Position numbers and translations under genes: made by a program. Below, in pieces: positions 1 to 7,338 of a stretch of DNA of 64,000 nucleotides. Within the stretch, counting starts at the first letter, position 1; every line of letters starts with the position of its first letter. The notes beneath the pieces were generated by a model. It ran no database searches, was not told where the DNA came from, and was given only the letters and a program-made list of their open reading frames with translations. The stretch is from Bacteroidota bacterium (GTDB lineage: Bacteria; Bacteroidota; Bacteroidia; Bacteroidales; FEN-979), in contig JAPLDL010000015.1 in NCBI GenBank assembly GCA_026391735.1, positions 186,001 through 250,000 on the forward strand, in the 5' to 3' direction.

Positions 1-761
1 AGATGGGAAGTTTCGTTCCTGCCGAAAGGGCGGAAATTGGCCTGGTCGACAAGATCTTTACAAGGGTAGGGGCATCCGACAATATTTCCTCGGGGGAATC
101 CACCTTCATGGTCGAAATGAATGAAACGGCCAGCATCCTCAATAATATCTCAAACCGAAGCCTTATTCTACTCGATGAGATCGGCAGGGGAACTTCGACC
201 TACGACGGGATCAGCATTGCTTGGGCTATTGCCGAATTCCTTCACAGCCATTCCCTGTACAGGCCAAAAGTCCTGTTTGCCACGCATTACCATGAGCTCA
301 ACGAGATGGCGTCCATCCACAACAGAATAAAGAATTTTCACATCTCTATCAAAGAGATCAGCAACCGGGTGATTTTCCTGAGAAAACTTCAGCCGGGAGG
401 GAGTGAGCACAGTTTCGGGATCCATGTTGCGAGGATGGCCGGAATGCCGCCGAGTGTTTTGGAGAGGGCGGGGGAGATATTGCATCAGCTGGAAGAATCC
501 CGAGGCGGAAAACCGGGAACGGGGAACGGGGAACGGGGAATGGGCAACGGGGAAACTGGAACGGGGAAAGGTCCTCCGGCTTCCGGCTTCCGGCTCCCAG
601 TTTCCGACAGCGACGGTTTCCAGCTCAGCTTTATCCAGCTCGACGATCCTCTTCTTCAGCAGATCAAGGAAGACATTCTCAACACTGAGATCAATACCCT
701 GACACCCGTTGAAGCCCTGATGAAGCTAAACGAGATCAAAAAGCTTCTTAAAAAGACCTGA
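1..761 (+). CDS. mutS: DNA mismatch repair protein MutS, C-terminal part (5' truncated by window edge)
   Basis: This is the ATPase and dimerisation end of MutS, which binds mismatches and recruits MutL. About 252 of some 870 residues are present, and the ATG near base 3 is internal, since MutS continues upstream. Visible motifs are STFMVEM, the Walker B stretch [16 protein letters not shown] and the conserved ATHYHEL, followed by the helix-turn-helix [13 protein letters not shown]. Between the ATPase and the C-terminal helical tail (ending NEIKKLLKK) there is an unusual Gly/Asn-rich linker encoded by short GC-rich DNA repeats (514-600). The tail after the linker is still in frame, so the protein is probably functional. 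Two tRNA genes follow on the same strand. Confidence 0.96.
   Translation, partial: MGSFVPAERAEIGLVDKIFTRVGASDNISSGESTFMVEMNETASILNNISNRSLILLDEIGRGTSTYDGISIAWAIAEFLHSHSLYRPKVLFATHYHELNEMASIHNRIKNFHISIKEISNRVIFLRKLQPGGSEHSFGIHVARMAGMPPSVLERAGEILHQLEESRGGKPGTGNGERGMGNGETGTGKGPPASGFRLPVSDSDGFQLSFIQLDDPLLQQIKEDILNTEINTLTPVEALMKLNEIKKLLKKT
514..600. repeat. GC-rich short-unit repeat inside mutS
   Basis: About 87 bp made first of repeated GGGGAAC-like 7-bp units and then of CTTCCGG-like units. It is translated in frame as a low-complexity linker rich in G, N, E and T, between the MutS ATPase domain and its C-terminal tail. The two unit types are roughly reverse complements in composition (purine-rich, then pyrimidine-rich), so the block could fold back on itself. 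It looks like an intergenic-type repeat that has invaded a tolerant linker. Confidence 0.7.
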
Positions 762-847
762 TGATATTCAAGGATATCATAAAAATTTCAATAAAGATTT
801 TGTAGTGTTGCAGACTTGTTTTACTTTTGCACCCTCAAATTCACCCT

Positions 848-923
848 GCAGAAGTAGCTCAGTTGGTAGAGCATGACCTTGCCAAGGTCAGGGTCGCGAG
901 TTCGAGTCTCGTCTTCTGCTCCA
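848..923 (+). tRNA. tRNA-Gly (GCC)
   Basis: Complete cloverleaf. Acceptor GCAGAAG pairs with CTTCTGC, discriminator T, and CCA is encoded (921-923). The anticodon stem TGACC/GGTCA encloses the loop TTGCCAA with anticodon GCC, and the T arm reads GTTCGAGTC. It lies 87 bp after mutS. Confidence 0.95.
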
Positions 924-933
924 GAAAAGCCCT

Positions 934-954
934 CCCTCATGAGGGTTTTTTTTT
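934..954 (+). terminator. Rho-independent terminator after tRNA-Gly
   Basis: Short hairpin CCCTCATGAGGG followed by nine consecutive T, 11 bp after the tRNA CCA end. This is a classic intrinsic terminator and probably separates tRNA-Gly from the tRNA-Leu unit. Confidence 0.75.
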
Positions 955-995
955 CCGCGGCTTAGCGTCGCATCAGGATCGTTCTTACTATGGAT

Positions 996-1080
996 GCCCC
1001 GGTGGTGGAACTGGTAGACACGCAGGACTTAAAATCCTGTGACCATTGCGGTTGTGCGGGTTCAACTCCCGCCCGGGGTA
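996..1080 (+). tRNA. tRNA-Leu (TAA)
   Basis: Class II tRNA with a long variable arm. Acceptor GCCCCGG pairs with CCGGGGT (one G-U closing pair), discriminator A, and no encoded CCA. The anticodon stem CAGGA/TCCTG encloses loop CTTAAAA with anticodon TAA, reading UUA. The T arm reads GGGTTCAACTCCC. Confidence 0.95.
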
Positions 1081-1090
1081 CAATCAATCC

Positions 1091-1135
1091 AACTATGAAA
1101 CCTGTAATACAATGTGTTACAGGTTTCATAGTTTT
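1091..1135 (+). terminator. Long perfect hairpin after tRNA-Leu, likely bidirectional terminator
   Basis: A perfect 17-bp inverted repeat: AACTATGAAACCTGTAA at 1091-1107 and its complement at 1117-1133. Three further pairs inside leave a very small loop. On the plus strand the stem ends in GTTTTA. It lies between tRNA-Leu and the 3' end of the leftward kinase operon, so it could stop transcription from both sides. The T run is short, so termination strength is uncertain. Confidence 0.65.
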
Positions 1136-1224
1136 AACGCAGGACGGTAGGCCGGACTGTAAAAATCTTTTGCCCCTAATTTTATTCGGTCTAAGAGGTT
1201 GTCAACCTGGCCGTCCTGTCCATT

Positions 1225-2886
1225 CTAGTTACCTGTCACTGTCCTTATAATTTCCCACAAACTTTGCTTTGTAAATGGTTTGGGCAGAAAACCACTGAAG
1301 CCAGAGGATAAAAATCTTTCTTTGTCGTCCAGATTGGTATATCCGGTCATGGCAATGACCGGTATTCTTACGTTCTCCTTTTTTTCCATTATTTTTTTTA
1401 TGGCCAGGATTCCGTCCATTCCCGCACCGAGATTGATATCCATCAGGATAACATCAAACAGTTTCTCCATGGTTTTTCTAACAGCGGTTTCCCCGTCAAA
1501 TGCCTGATCGATGATAAACGAAGGTTTAAGAAACATTTCCATCAGTTCCTGGTTGTATTGATTATCCTCCACTACCAGCACCGACAATAGTTTTTCCCTT
1601 ACAGGTTTTGAATCTGGTTCAGTTGGTATAACCGGCACTTCCTTTATTTTTATTCCGGCAACAGCAGGGACCGCAGCCAGACCTGATACGGGGAATTTCA
1701 CGGTGAACGTAGTTCCCTTCCCGGTTTCACTTTCAACTGTTATTTCCCCCTTGAGCCGGGTAAGGATCTTCTTGCTCAGCGATAATCCAATCCCAAGACC
1801 CTCATAGAACCTTCCCATTCCCTCGCTGACCTGCCTGAATTCCTCAAAGATCCTATTATGAAATTCCGTGGGAATGCCAATGCCGGTATCCCGAACCTTA
1901 AAGACAGCATTTCCGGTGCTCTCTTCCTGATGAAGCATGACATGGACAGAACCCTTGGGAGTGAATTTTATTGCGTTGTCGATAAGGTTCGTGATGATCA
2001 TACTGGCGAAGGAATTGTTAAAGGTGATGCATACCTCCGGATGAATGTTTTCACTGATTACAAGTCGTTTCTTTTCGGCGGGTTCCCTGAAATCTTTCAC
2101 GATCTTTCGGGCCAGCTCACTCAGGTTAATCACCTCGATATTAGGCGGCTTCTTATCGGCTTCCAGTCTGGAAAGATCTACAATGGAATTCAAGGTCTTC
2201 AGCAAACGCTTCCCTGAGATATTGATCATCCCTGCGAGGTTCTTGAATTCTTCATCCTGCATGCTGTCTTTCAGGATCTGGGAGAATCCCAGGATGCTGT
2301 TCATAGGGGTCCTGAACTCATGGCTCATGTTGGCAAGAAGGGAAGATTTCAGCCGGGATGACTCTTCCGCCTTCTGATGTTCTATAATAAGTTCTTCTTC
2401 CATGGCTTTCCTGGTTACAATCTCCTGCTCAAGTATCCCTTTTTGGTCTGTCAGTTCCATAATCAGCGATTGCAGTTTTTCGAGAAGGGAGTGGTTCTCT
2501 CTGAGAAGCTTGATTTTCTCAATAGTATTATCGAGAATGCTTTTCATATCATTTGCATCATAAGGCTTTGCAAAATAGTATGAAATCTGGCTTCCGTTAA
2601 TAGACTGCACCACCGCATCGATATCAGAATACCCCGTAACCAGCATCCTTACGGTATCGGGAAACTCCACCCTGATTTTATGAAGGAACTCAACACCGGT
2701 GACGCCAGGCATCCGCTGATCGGAGATCACAATATCGATGTTGTTTTTCTTCATAACCTCATACCCTTCCTCGGCAGAAGAGGCCAGGTAGATCTCGTAA
2801 TAATCCCTGAAAACACTCTTGAATGCAGTCTGGCTGGCCTTCTCATCATCGATGAAAAGAATCCGGCATTGGTTCTTGTCTTTCAT
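1225..2886 (-). CDS. Hybrid sensor histidine kinase, REC-HisKA-HATPase-REC
   Basis: Cytoplasmic two-component kinase of 553 residues with no membrane segment. The N-terminal receiver has phosphoacceptor D56 (VISDQRMPG) and lysine in FAKPYD. A coiled-coil linker leads to the HisKA box with H189 (ANMSHEFRTPMNS). The ATPase boxes follow: N box NLIDNAIKFTP, G1 DTGIGIP and G2 GLGIGLSLSK. A second receiver spans about 436-550 (LVVEDN, ILMDINLG, TGYT, LPKPFT). Its start ATGA overlaps the stop of the upstream kinase by 4 bp, so the two are translationally coupled. It is the last gene of the leftward island. Having receivers at both ends suggests it relays phosphate from the upstream kinases. Confidence 0.9.
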   Translation of the reverse strand: MKDKNQCRILFIDDEKASQTAFKSVFRDYYEIYLASSAEEGYEVMKKNNIDIVISDQRMPGVTGVEFLHKIRVEFPDTVRMLVTGYSDIDAVVQSINGSQISYYFAKPYDANDMKSILDNTIEKIKLLRENHSLLEKLQSLIMELTDQKGILEQEIVTRKAMEEELIIEHQKAEESSRLKSSLLANMSHEFRTPMNSILGFSQILKDSMQDEEFKNLAGMINISGKRLLKTLNSIVDLSRLEADKKPPNIEVINLSELARKIVKDFREPAEKKRLVISENIHPEVCITFNNSFASMIITNLIDNAIKFTPKGSVHVMLHQEESTGNAVFKVRDTGIGIPTEFHNRIFEEFRQVSEGMGRFYEGLGIGLSLSKKILTRLKGEITVESETGKGTTFTVKFPVSGLAAVPAVAGIKIKEVPVIPTEPDSKPVREKLLSVLVVEDNQYNQELMEMFLKPSFIIDQAFDGETAVRKTMEKLFDVILMDINLGAGMDGILAIKKIMEKKENVRIPVIAMTGYTNLDDKERFLSSGFSGFLPKPFTKQSLWEIIRTVTGN

Positions 2887-4169
2887 AATTTTATTTCAGT
2901 ATTTCTGATCGGTAATAATATCCTGAATGTAGTTCCCTGATTTTCAATGGCTGATGCTTCAATAACCCCGCCATGCTCTTTAATAATGTTGTTAGTGATG
3001 GATAACCCGAGACCCATTCCCTTTCCCACCGGCTTGGTAGTAAAAAACGGGTCGAAAATATGGTTCATCACCTTTTCCGGAATACCTTTTCCTGTGTCGC
3101 TTATCTCAATGTTTACATAGGGGACGTCTTTCCTTTTAATCAATTTGGTTACAATGACGATCTGCTCATTATCAGTCATTGGATGTTTTTCTTCAATGGC
3201 TTCAATGGCATTTGAAAGTACGTTCATGAATACCTGGCTGATCTTGGCAGGGAAACAGGGTACAGGCGGTATCGTACCATATTCCCTGACCACGTTGATT
3301 TTATTGCTGATCTTATGATGCAGCAGTAAAATTGTTGACTCAATATTTTCAACCAGGTCGATTTCCTTCAAATCAGCTTCGTCAATCCTTGAAAAAAGCC
3401 TGAGACTCTGCACTATGCCCGAGATACGCTTAGCACCGGTTATGATATTTTCGGAAAGCTGGCTCAGTTCAGCAAAGCGTTCATCGAAATCATAGTCCTG
3501 TTTATATTCATTGATTTCCTGCATCAGGGGTTGATCGCACTTTTGAAAAGCATCTTCATATTTTTTCTGCATATCCAGAAAGAACGCGATATCCTTTGAA
3601 AGGCCGAGTGAGGAGGTGTAAATAAAGGAAATGGGGTTGTTGATCTCATGGGCGATACCTGCCGTGAGCACCCCCAGTGAAGCCATTTTCTCAGAATTGA
3701 TCAGCTGGCTCTGAGCTTCCTTAAGATGGTCAATGGTTTCACTGAGTTCCCTGTTCTTCTCTTCCAGCAGAAACTGGTATTTCCTAAGAGCAAGGTGTGT
3801 TTTCACTCTCGCCAGGGCTTCTTCGATTTGTATGGGTTTGGTGATATAATCCACTCCTCCTGATTCGAAAGCCGTCACTTTATCGAAAGTTTCAGTAAGG
3901 GCGCTTATGAAAATGACCGGTATGTTCTTCAGAGCCTCATTTTTCTTCAGAATTTTACAGGTCTCGTAACCATTCATCTCCGGCATGCTCACATCCAGAA
4001 GAATGATATCCGGAGGATCGTTCCCTGCCGCCCTGATCCCCATGGGCCCACTCGTGACCGCCCTGACTTTGTAACCTTCGATCTGGAATACCCTGAGAAG
4101 GATCTCCAGGTTGGCCGGAGTGTCGTCAACCACAAGGATGGTCTCTTTTTTCATTTCTTTATCCATCAT
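2883..4169 (-). CDS. Receiver-linked histidine kinase, REC-HisKA-HATPase
   Basis: A 428-residue cytoplasmic kinase. The receiver at about 10-125 has D59 (DIILLDVSMPEMNG) and the KPI lysine near 111. A coiled coil follows (ELSETIDHLKEAQSQLI), then an HBOX of the AHEINNP type with H174 (TAGIAHEINNPI). The HATPase carries FMNVLSNAIEAIE, DTGKGIP and GMGLGLSITNNIIKEHGG. The AHEINNP motif and ATPase style mark it as a ZraS/NtrB-like kinase whose input is the attached receiver, not a membrane sensor. It starts 9 bp downstream of the membrane kinase gene and overlaps the next gene by 4 bp. Confidence 0.9.
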   Translation of the reverse strand: MMDKEMKKETILVVDDTPANLEILLRVFQIEGYKVRAVTSGPMGIRAAGNDPPDIILLDVSMPEMNGYETCKILKKNEALKNIPVIFISALTETFDKVTAFESGGVDYITKPIQIEEALARVKTHLALRKYQFLLEEKNRELSETIDHLKEAQSQLINSEKMASLGVLTAGIAHEINNPISFIYTSSLGLSKDIAFFLDMQKKYEDAFQKCDQPLMQEINEYKQDYDFDERFAELSQLSENIITGAKRISGIVQSLRLFSRIDEADLKEIDLVENIESTILLLHHKISNKINVVREYGTIPPVPCFPAKISQVFMNVLSNAIEAIEEKHPMTDNEQIVIVTKLIKRKDVPYVNIEISDTGKGIPEKVMNHIFDPFFTTKPVGKGMGLGLSITNNIIKEHGGVIEASAIENQGTTFRILLPIRNTEIKL

Positions 4170-4178
4170 ATCCTGGTA

Positions 4179-6710
4179 TTAAACCTGAAACAACTGGTTA
4201 AGACGATCAAACCTGAAGGCTTTCACCATAGAAAGCAGCTTTTCGGCTACACCCTGGTCAGCATCCATTAATATGAGGATCTTATCTTCCAGCAGCTGGA
4301 TGTCCCCGTTAATGATCGCTTCCCTGATTTGACTTTGAAGTTCAGGGGAGATGAATTCCAGCATTTCACGGTTCAGATGATCTTCGGTTTCCTCTTTATT
4401 GTCTGCGGATGAGGATTCACTATAAATAAACCGTATTCCCAGTCTTTCAGAAATTTTATCAAATATCTCATGTTCCCTGAAAGGCTTTTTGATGAATTCA
4501 TCGGCGCCTGATTCAAGGATATGATGCTTATCTTCTTCAAATACACTCGCGGTGACGGCAATGATTTTTGTTTCCTTTCCGCCCGGTAGCCTACGTATAG
4601 CCTTAATAGCTTCAAAGCCGTCCAATTCAGGCATGAACATATCCATCATGATCAGATCGGGTTTAAACGACTTGAACTTCTCAATAGCTTCCATTCCGTT
4701 GGATGCGCTTTGCATGGTAAAGCCCACTGCACACAACATCTTCATCAGCAGTTTACGGTTAGGTTCTTTGTCATCGACCACCAGCACCCTCATCCGGGTC
4801 TGGCCTGGCTCGATTCCGATCACATCAAGGATTTTTTCCCTGTTTGGAATTTCCTTATCCGCACTTTCGCTTGCCCTTACATAGAACCGGAAAACGGATC
4901 CTTCGGAAGGCCGGCTTTTTACCGAAATATCACCCTGCATCATATGGATGTATTCCTTGCAGATTGCCAATCCGAGGCCAGTCCCCACATGAGCCTGCCT
5001 GCCGCTCCTGGTCTGCTCGAAATGCATGAACACTTTTCCCAGTTCATCTTCGGCTATACCACTGCCCGTATCATCGACTTCGGCATAGAGCAGAAACTCT
5101 CCTGTATTTGATTTGTCGGTCCACACCCTGAGCCTTATTCCGCCTTCATCGGTGAATTTCACGGCATTGCTGAGCAGGTTGATCAACACCTGACGGATCT
5201 TCCCTTCGTCGGACTTCAGAAACGCAGGCAGATCATCCTTCATTTCCGCCTTGAGGTAGAGGTTCTTCTCTTCGGCTTTAGGTCTGAACAGGCTGACCAC
5301 CTCATCGATCATTGCATGAAGGCTGAAATCGTTGATGTTCAGCTGTATTCTTCCGGCTTCAATCTTTGACATTTCCAGGATATCATTAATAAGGGCAAGG
5401 AGGTGCTCCCCACTGGAATTGATGATGGAGACATTTTCTTTTTGGTCGGCCGAGAGGGAATGATCCCTGGCCATCAGCTGGGAAAATCCAAGAATGGCAT
5501 TCAGAGGAGTCCGGATCTCATGCGACATATTAGCCAGGAAAATGCTTTTAGCCTTGTTGGCAAAAACCGCGGCTTCCTTTTCGACCTGCAGCTTTTCACT
5601 CTTTTTCTGTTCCGAGATATCCTCGAAAATGCCAACTCCGCCAATCACCTTTCCGTTATCAGAAAATAACGGGGTATAAATGGCTCTGACGTAGACTCCC
5701 ACTCCGCTGATGGTTGAAACATAGAGCCCCGAATAGTATGCGGGAAATCCTTCCAGCGCCTTATCCAGGGCCTTAAGCATCTCAGCATCATGAATGGTTT
5801 CGTGAAGATCCCGGCCTACGAGGTCTTCCTTCCTGAAGTGGAATATCTCGGTATGCCCTTTGTTACAGGTGATGACCACTCCATTCTGATCATAATGAAG
5901 GATCCCGATAGGGGAGTTGTCGAGCATCAGGTTCAGCTTTTCATGGGCGATCCTGATCTCCCGCCCGGCTTCGATGGAGGCCTGTTCCCTGGTCCAGATC
6001 TGTTCAAGCATCTCATTAAAGCGGTCGAACAAGGTCCCGATCTCATCATCGCCCTCTTTTGGTATTCTCTGGGTGTAATTTCCTTCCCTGGAAATCAGCC
6101 CGGTGAATTCAGCCAGTTTAAGGATGGGTTTTGAAATAAAACTCTGTAGCCAGCTGGTCAGGAAATAGCTTACTAATACGAGTATCCCCATCACCGCAAG
6201 CAGAAGGATGACGAAATACCGTATGCGGGCATCCAGACTGCTCGTTGACGCAACCAAAACAAGGGTCCCGTAATGCCGGTGGTGATATCCGATGGGTTCC
6301 CCTACCATCAGGAGGTTGCTTTCAAATTTGGCTACCGGCTTCAGCAGGTTGATCCTCGGTCGGCTGATATTCTCTCCTTCTTTCTGGGAACTGGCAACCA
6401 GAGTGTCTTTCTCATCAAATAGAAATGCCGCGTAAACATCCGGAAGTGATTCAATTTTCTGAAGCATTTCAGTCGATCCCTTAACATCATTGAACACCAG
6501 GGGCGAAATACAGTATTCCCCCATCAACCGGGTATACAGTATGGTCGCGTTCACCAGATCCTTTTTATAATCATTGATCCGCCAGAAAAGTACAAGTGAA
6601 AAAGCAATAAAGATTACCGGGATGAGGACCGTAAGGACCAGCAGTATCAACTTGTTTTTTATCGAAAGCCTTGATATCAATCCCCTACGTTTACTCGGAA
6701 TTTTTTCCAT
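4179..6710 (-). CDS. Membrane hybrid histidine kinase with CHASE8-like periplasmic sensor
   Basis: An 843-residue inner-membrane kinase. TM1 is about 20-43. A periplasmic domain of some 120 residues follows, resembling CHASE8 (MGEYCISPLVFNDVKGSTEM, then SLPDVYAAFLFDEKDTLVAS). TM2 is 165-188 and HAMP about 190-245. A PAS domain at 258-370 precedes HisKA with H397 (ANMSHEIRTPLNA), an HATPase (DTGSGIAEDELGKVF, GTGLGLAICKEYI), a receiver (VLVVDDKEPN, IMMDMFMPELDG, KKPF) and a C-terminal helical tail that could be an Hpt-like or regulatory domain. CHASE8 is the sensor of YfiN-type diguanylate cyclases. Here it sits directly downstream of a YfiR-like gene (37 bp), so the periplasmic protein is its probable ligand or repressor (inference). 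Confidence 0.9.
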   Translation of the reverse strand: MEKIPSKRRGLISRLSIKNKLILLVLTVLIPVIFIAFSLVLFWRINDYKKDLVNATILYTRLMGEYCISPLVFNDVKGSTEMLQKIESLPDVYAAFLFDEKDTLVASSQKEGENISRPRINLLKPVAKFESNLLMVGEPIGYHHRHYGTLVLVASTSSLDARIRYFVILLLAVMGILVLVSYFLTSWLQSFISKPILKLAEFTGLISREGNYTQRIPKEGDDEIGTLFDRFNEMLEQIWTREQASIEAGREIRIAHEKLNLMLDNSPIGILHYDQNGVVITCNKGHTEIFHFRKEDLVGRDLHETIHDAEMLKALDKALEGFPAYYSGLYVSTISGVGVYVRAIYTPLFSDNGKVIGGVGIFEDISEQKKSEKLQVEKEAAVFANKAKSIFLANMSHEIRTPLNAILGFSQLMARDHSLSADQKENVSIINSSGEHLLALINDILEMSKIEAGRIQLNINDFSLHAMIDEVVSLFRPKAEEKNLYLKAEMKDDLPAFLKSDEGKIRQVLINLLSNAVKFTDEGGIRLRVWTDKSNTGEFLLYAEVDDTGSGIAEDELGKVFMHFEQTRSGRQAHVGTGLGLAICKEYIHMMQGDISVKSRPSEGSVFRFYVRASESADKEIPNREKILDVIGIEPGQTRMRVLVVDDKEPNRKLLMKMLCAVGFTMQSASNGMEAIEKFKSFKPDLIMMDMFMPELDGFEAIKAIRRLPGGKETKIIAVTASVFEEDKHHILESGADEFIKKPFREHEIFDKISERLGIRFIYSESSSADNKEETEDHLNREMLEFISPELQSQIREAIINGDIQLLEDKILILMDADQGVAEKLLSMVKAFRFDRLNQLFQV

Positions 6711-6746
6711 GGCATGGATGTTAAATACCGTTTAATGATCAATAGC

Positions 6747-7274
6747 CTAATTGACGATCCGGGCCACCTGCAGTAATTTGTAATCAAAACTGAAATGGGA
6801 CGCTTTCATAGCTTTCGGATTAATATCAAAATGCAGTCGCCCATCGTCTTCGAAAAAATCAATGAAACATCCCTCTTTTGCATCTCCTTCCTCATCAGAA
6901 ACTGTCAGGATAGGTTTGTATTTTACCCGGGCAACAATCTTTTTTATTTCGCTTTTTTCCGATCTGGCAATAAACAGAAGATGGCATTCATCAAGATCCT
7001 GGATATTTGAAATATACTTTATCCTGACGTTTTTATTTTTAATCTGGTGGCTGGCATAGATCTCATCGAGTATCTTCCCGAAAGGATTCTTACCCAGGAC
7101 TGTTATAATGAATTCATTGTTCGTTTTTTCAAATGCATCGGGAGGCCATTCGATGAACCTGGATATCTTTTCAAAGGCCACCGCTTTCATTTCATATTCA
7201 GCAGTCTGAGTATAGGACTCAAGACATCCGCAGACTATAAAAAGAAAAATCAAGGTATATCTGTGGATAGTCAT
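6747..7274 (-). CDS. YfiR-like periplasmic protein (DUF4154)
   Basis: A 175-residue exported protein. A hydrophobic signal peptide (about 1-22, LIFLFIVCGCLESYTQ) contains a cysteine that could be lipidated. The mature part has the family features KISRFIEWPPDAF, ITVLGKNPFGKILDEI, CHLLFIARSEK, ILTVSDEEGDAKEGCFIDFF and a C-terminal DYKLLQVARI. YfiR proteins are periplasmic regulators that hold a CHASE8-containing membrane partner inactive. In this island the partner is likely the histidine kinase encoded next (4179-6710) instead of a GGDEF enzyme. The TonB-dependent receptor gene lies just upstream. Role inferred from family and neighbours. Confidence 0.85.
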   Translation of the reverse strand: MTIHRYTLIFLFIVCGCLESYTQTAEYEMKAVAFEKISRFIEWPPDAFEKTNNEFIITVLGKNPFGKILDEIYASHQIKNKNVRIKYISNIQDLDECHLLFIARSEKSEIKKIVARVKYKPILTVSDEEGDAKEGCFIDFFEDDGRLHFDINPKAMKASHFSFDYKLLQVARIVN

Positions 7275-7338
7275 GAGTAGGTAATTGTTTATGCCGGTTG
7301 GCCGGATACGTATTTTTATAATTCGTTATTTCTTTAGA

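Noticed and set aside
1138-1217. CAGGACGG/CCGTCCTG inverted repeat after tRNA-Leu
   Set aside because: Short arms with a loop of about 70 bases; likely chance or a decayed insertion remnant, not supported further.
1280-2940. Several plus-strand open frames opposite the kinase genes
   Set aside because: They are antisense to well-recognised conserved domains, have no family features and are typical shadow frames.
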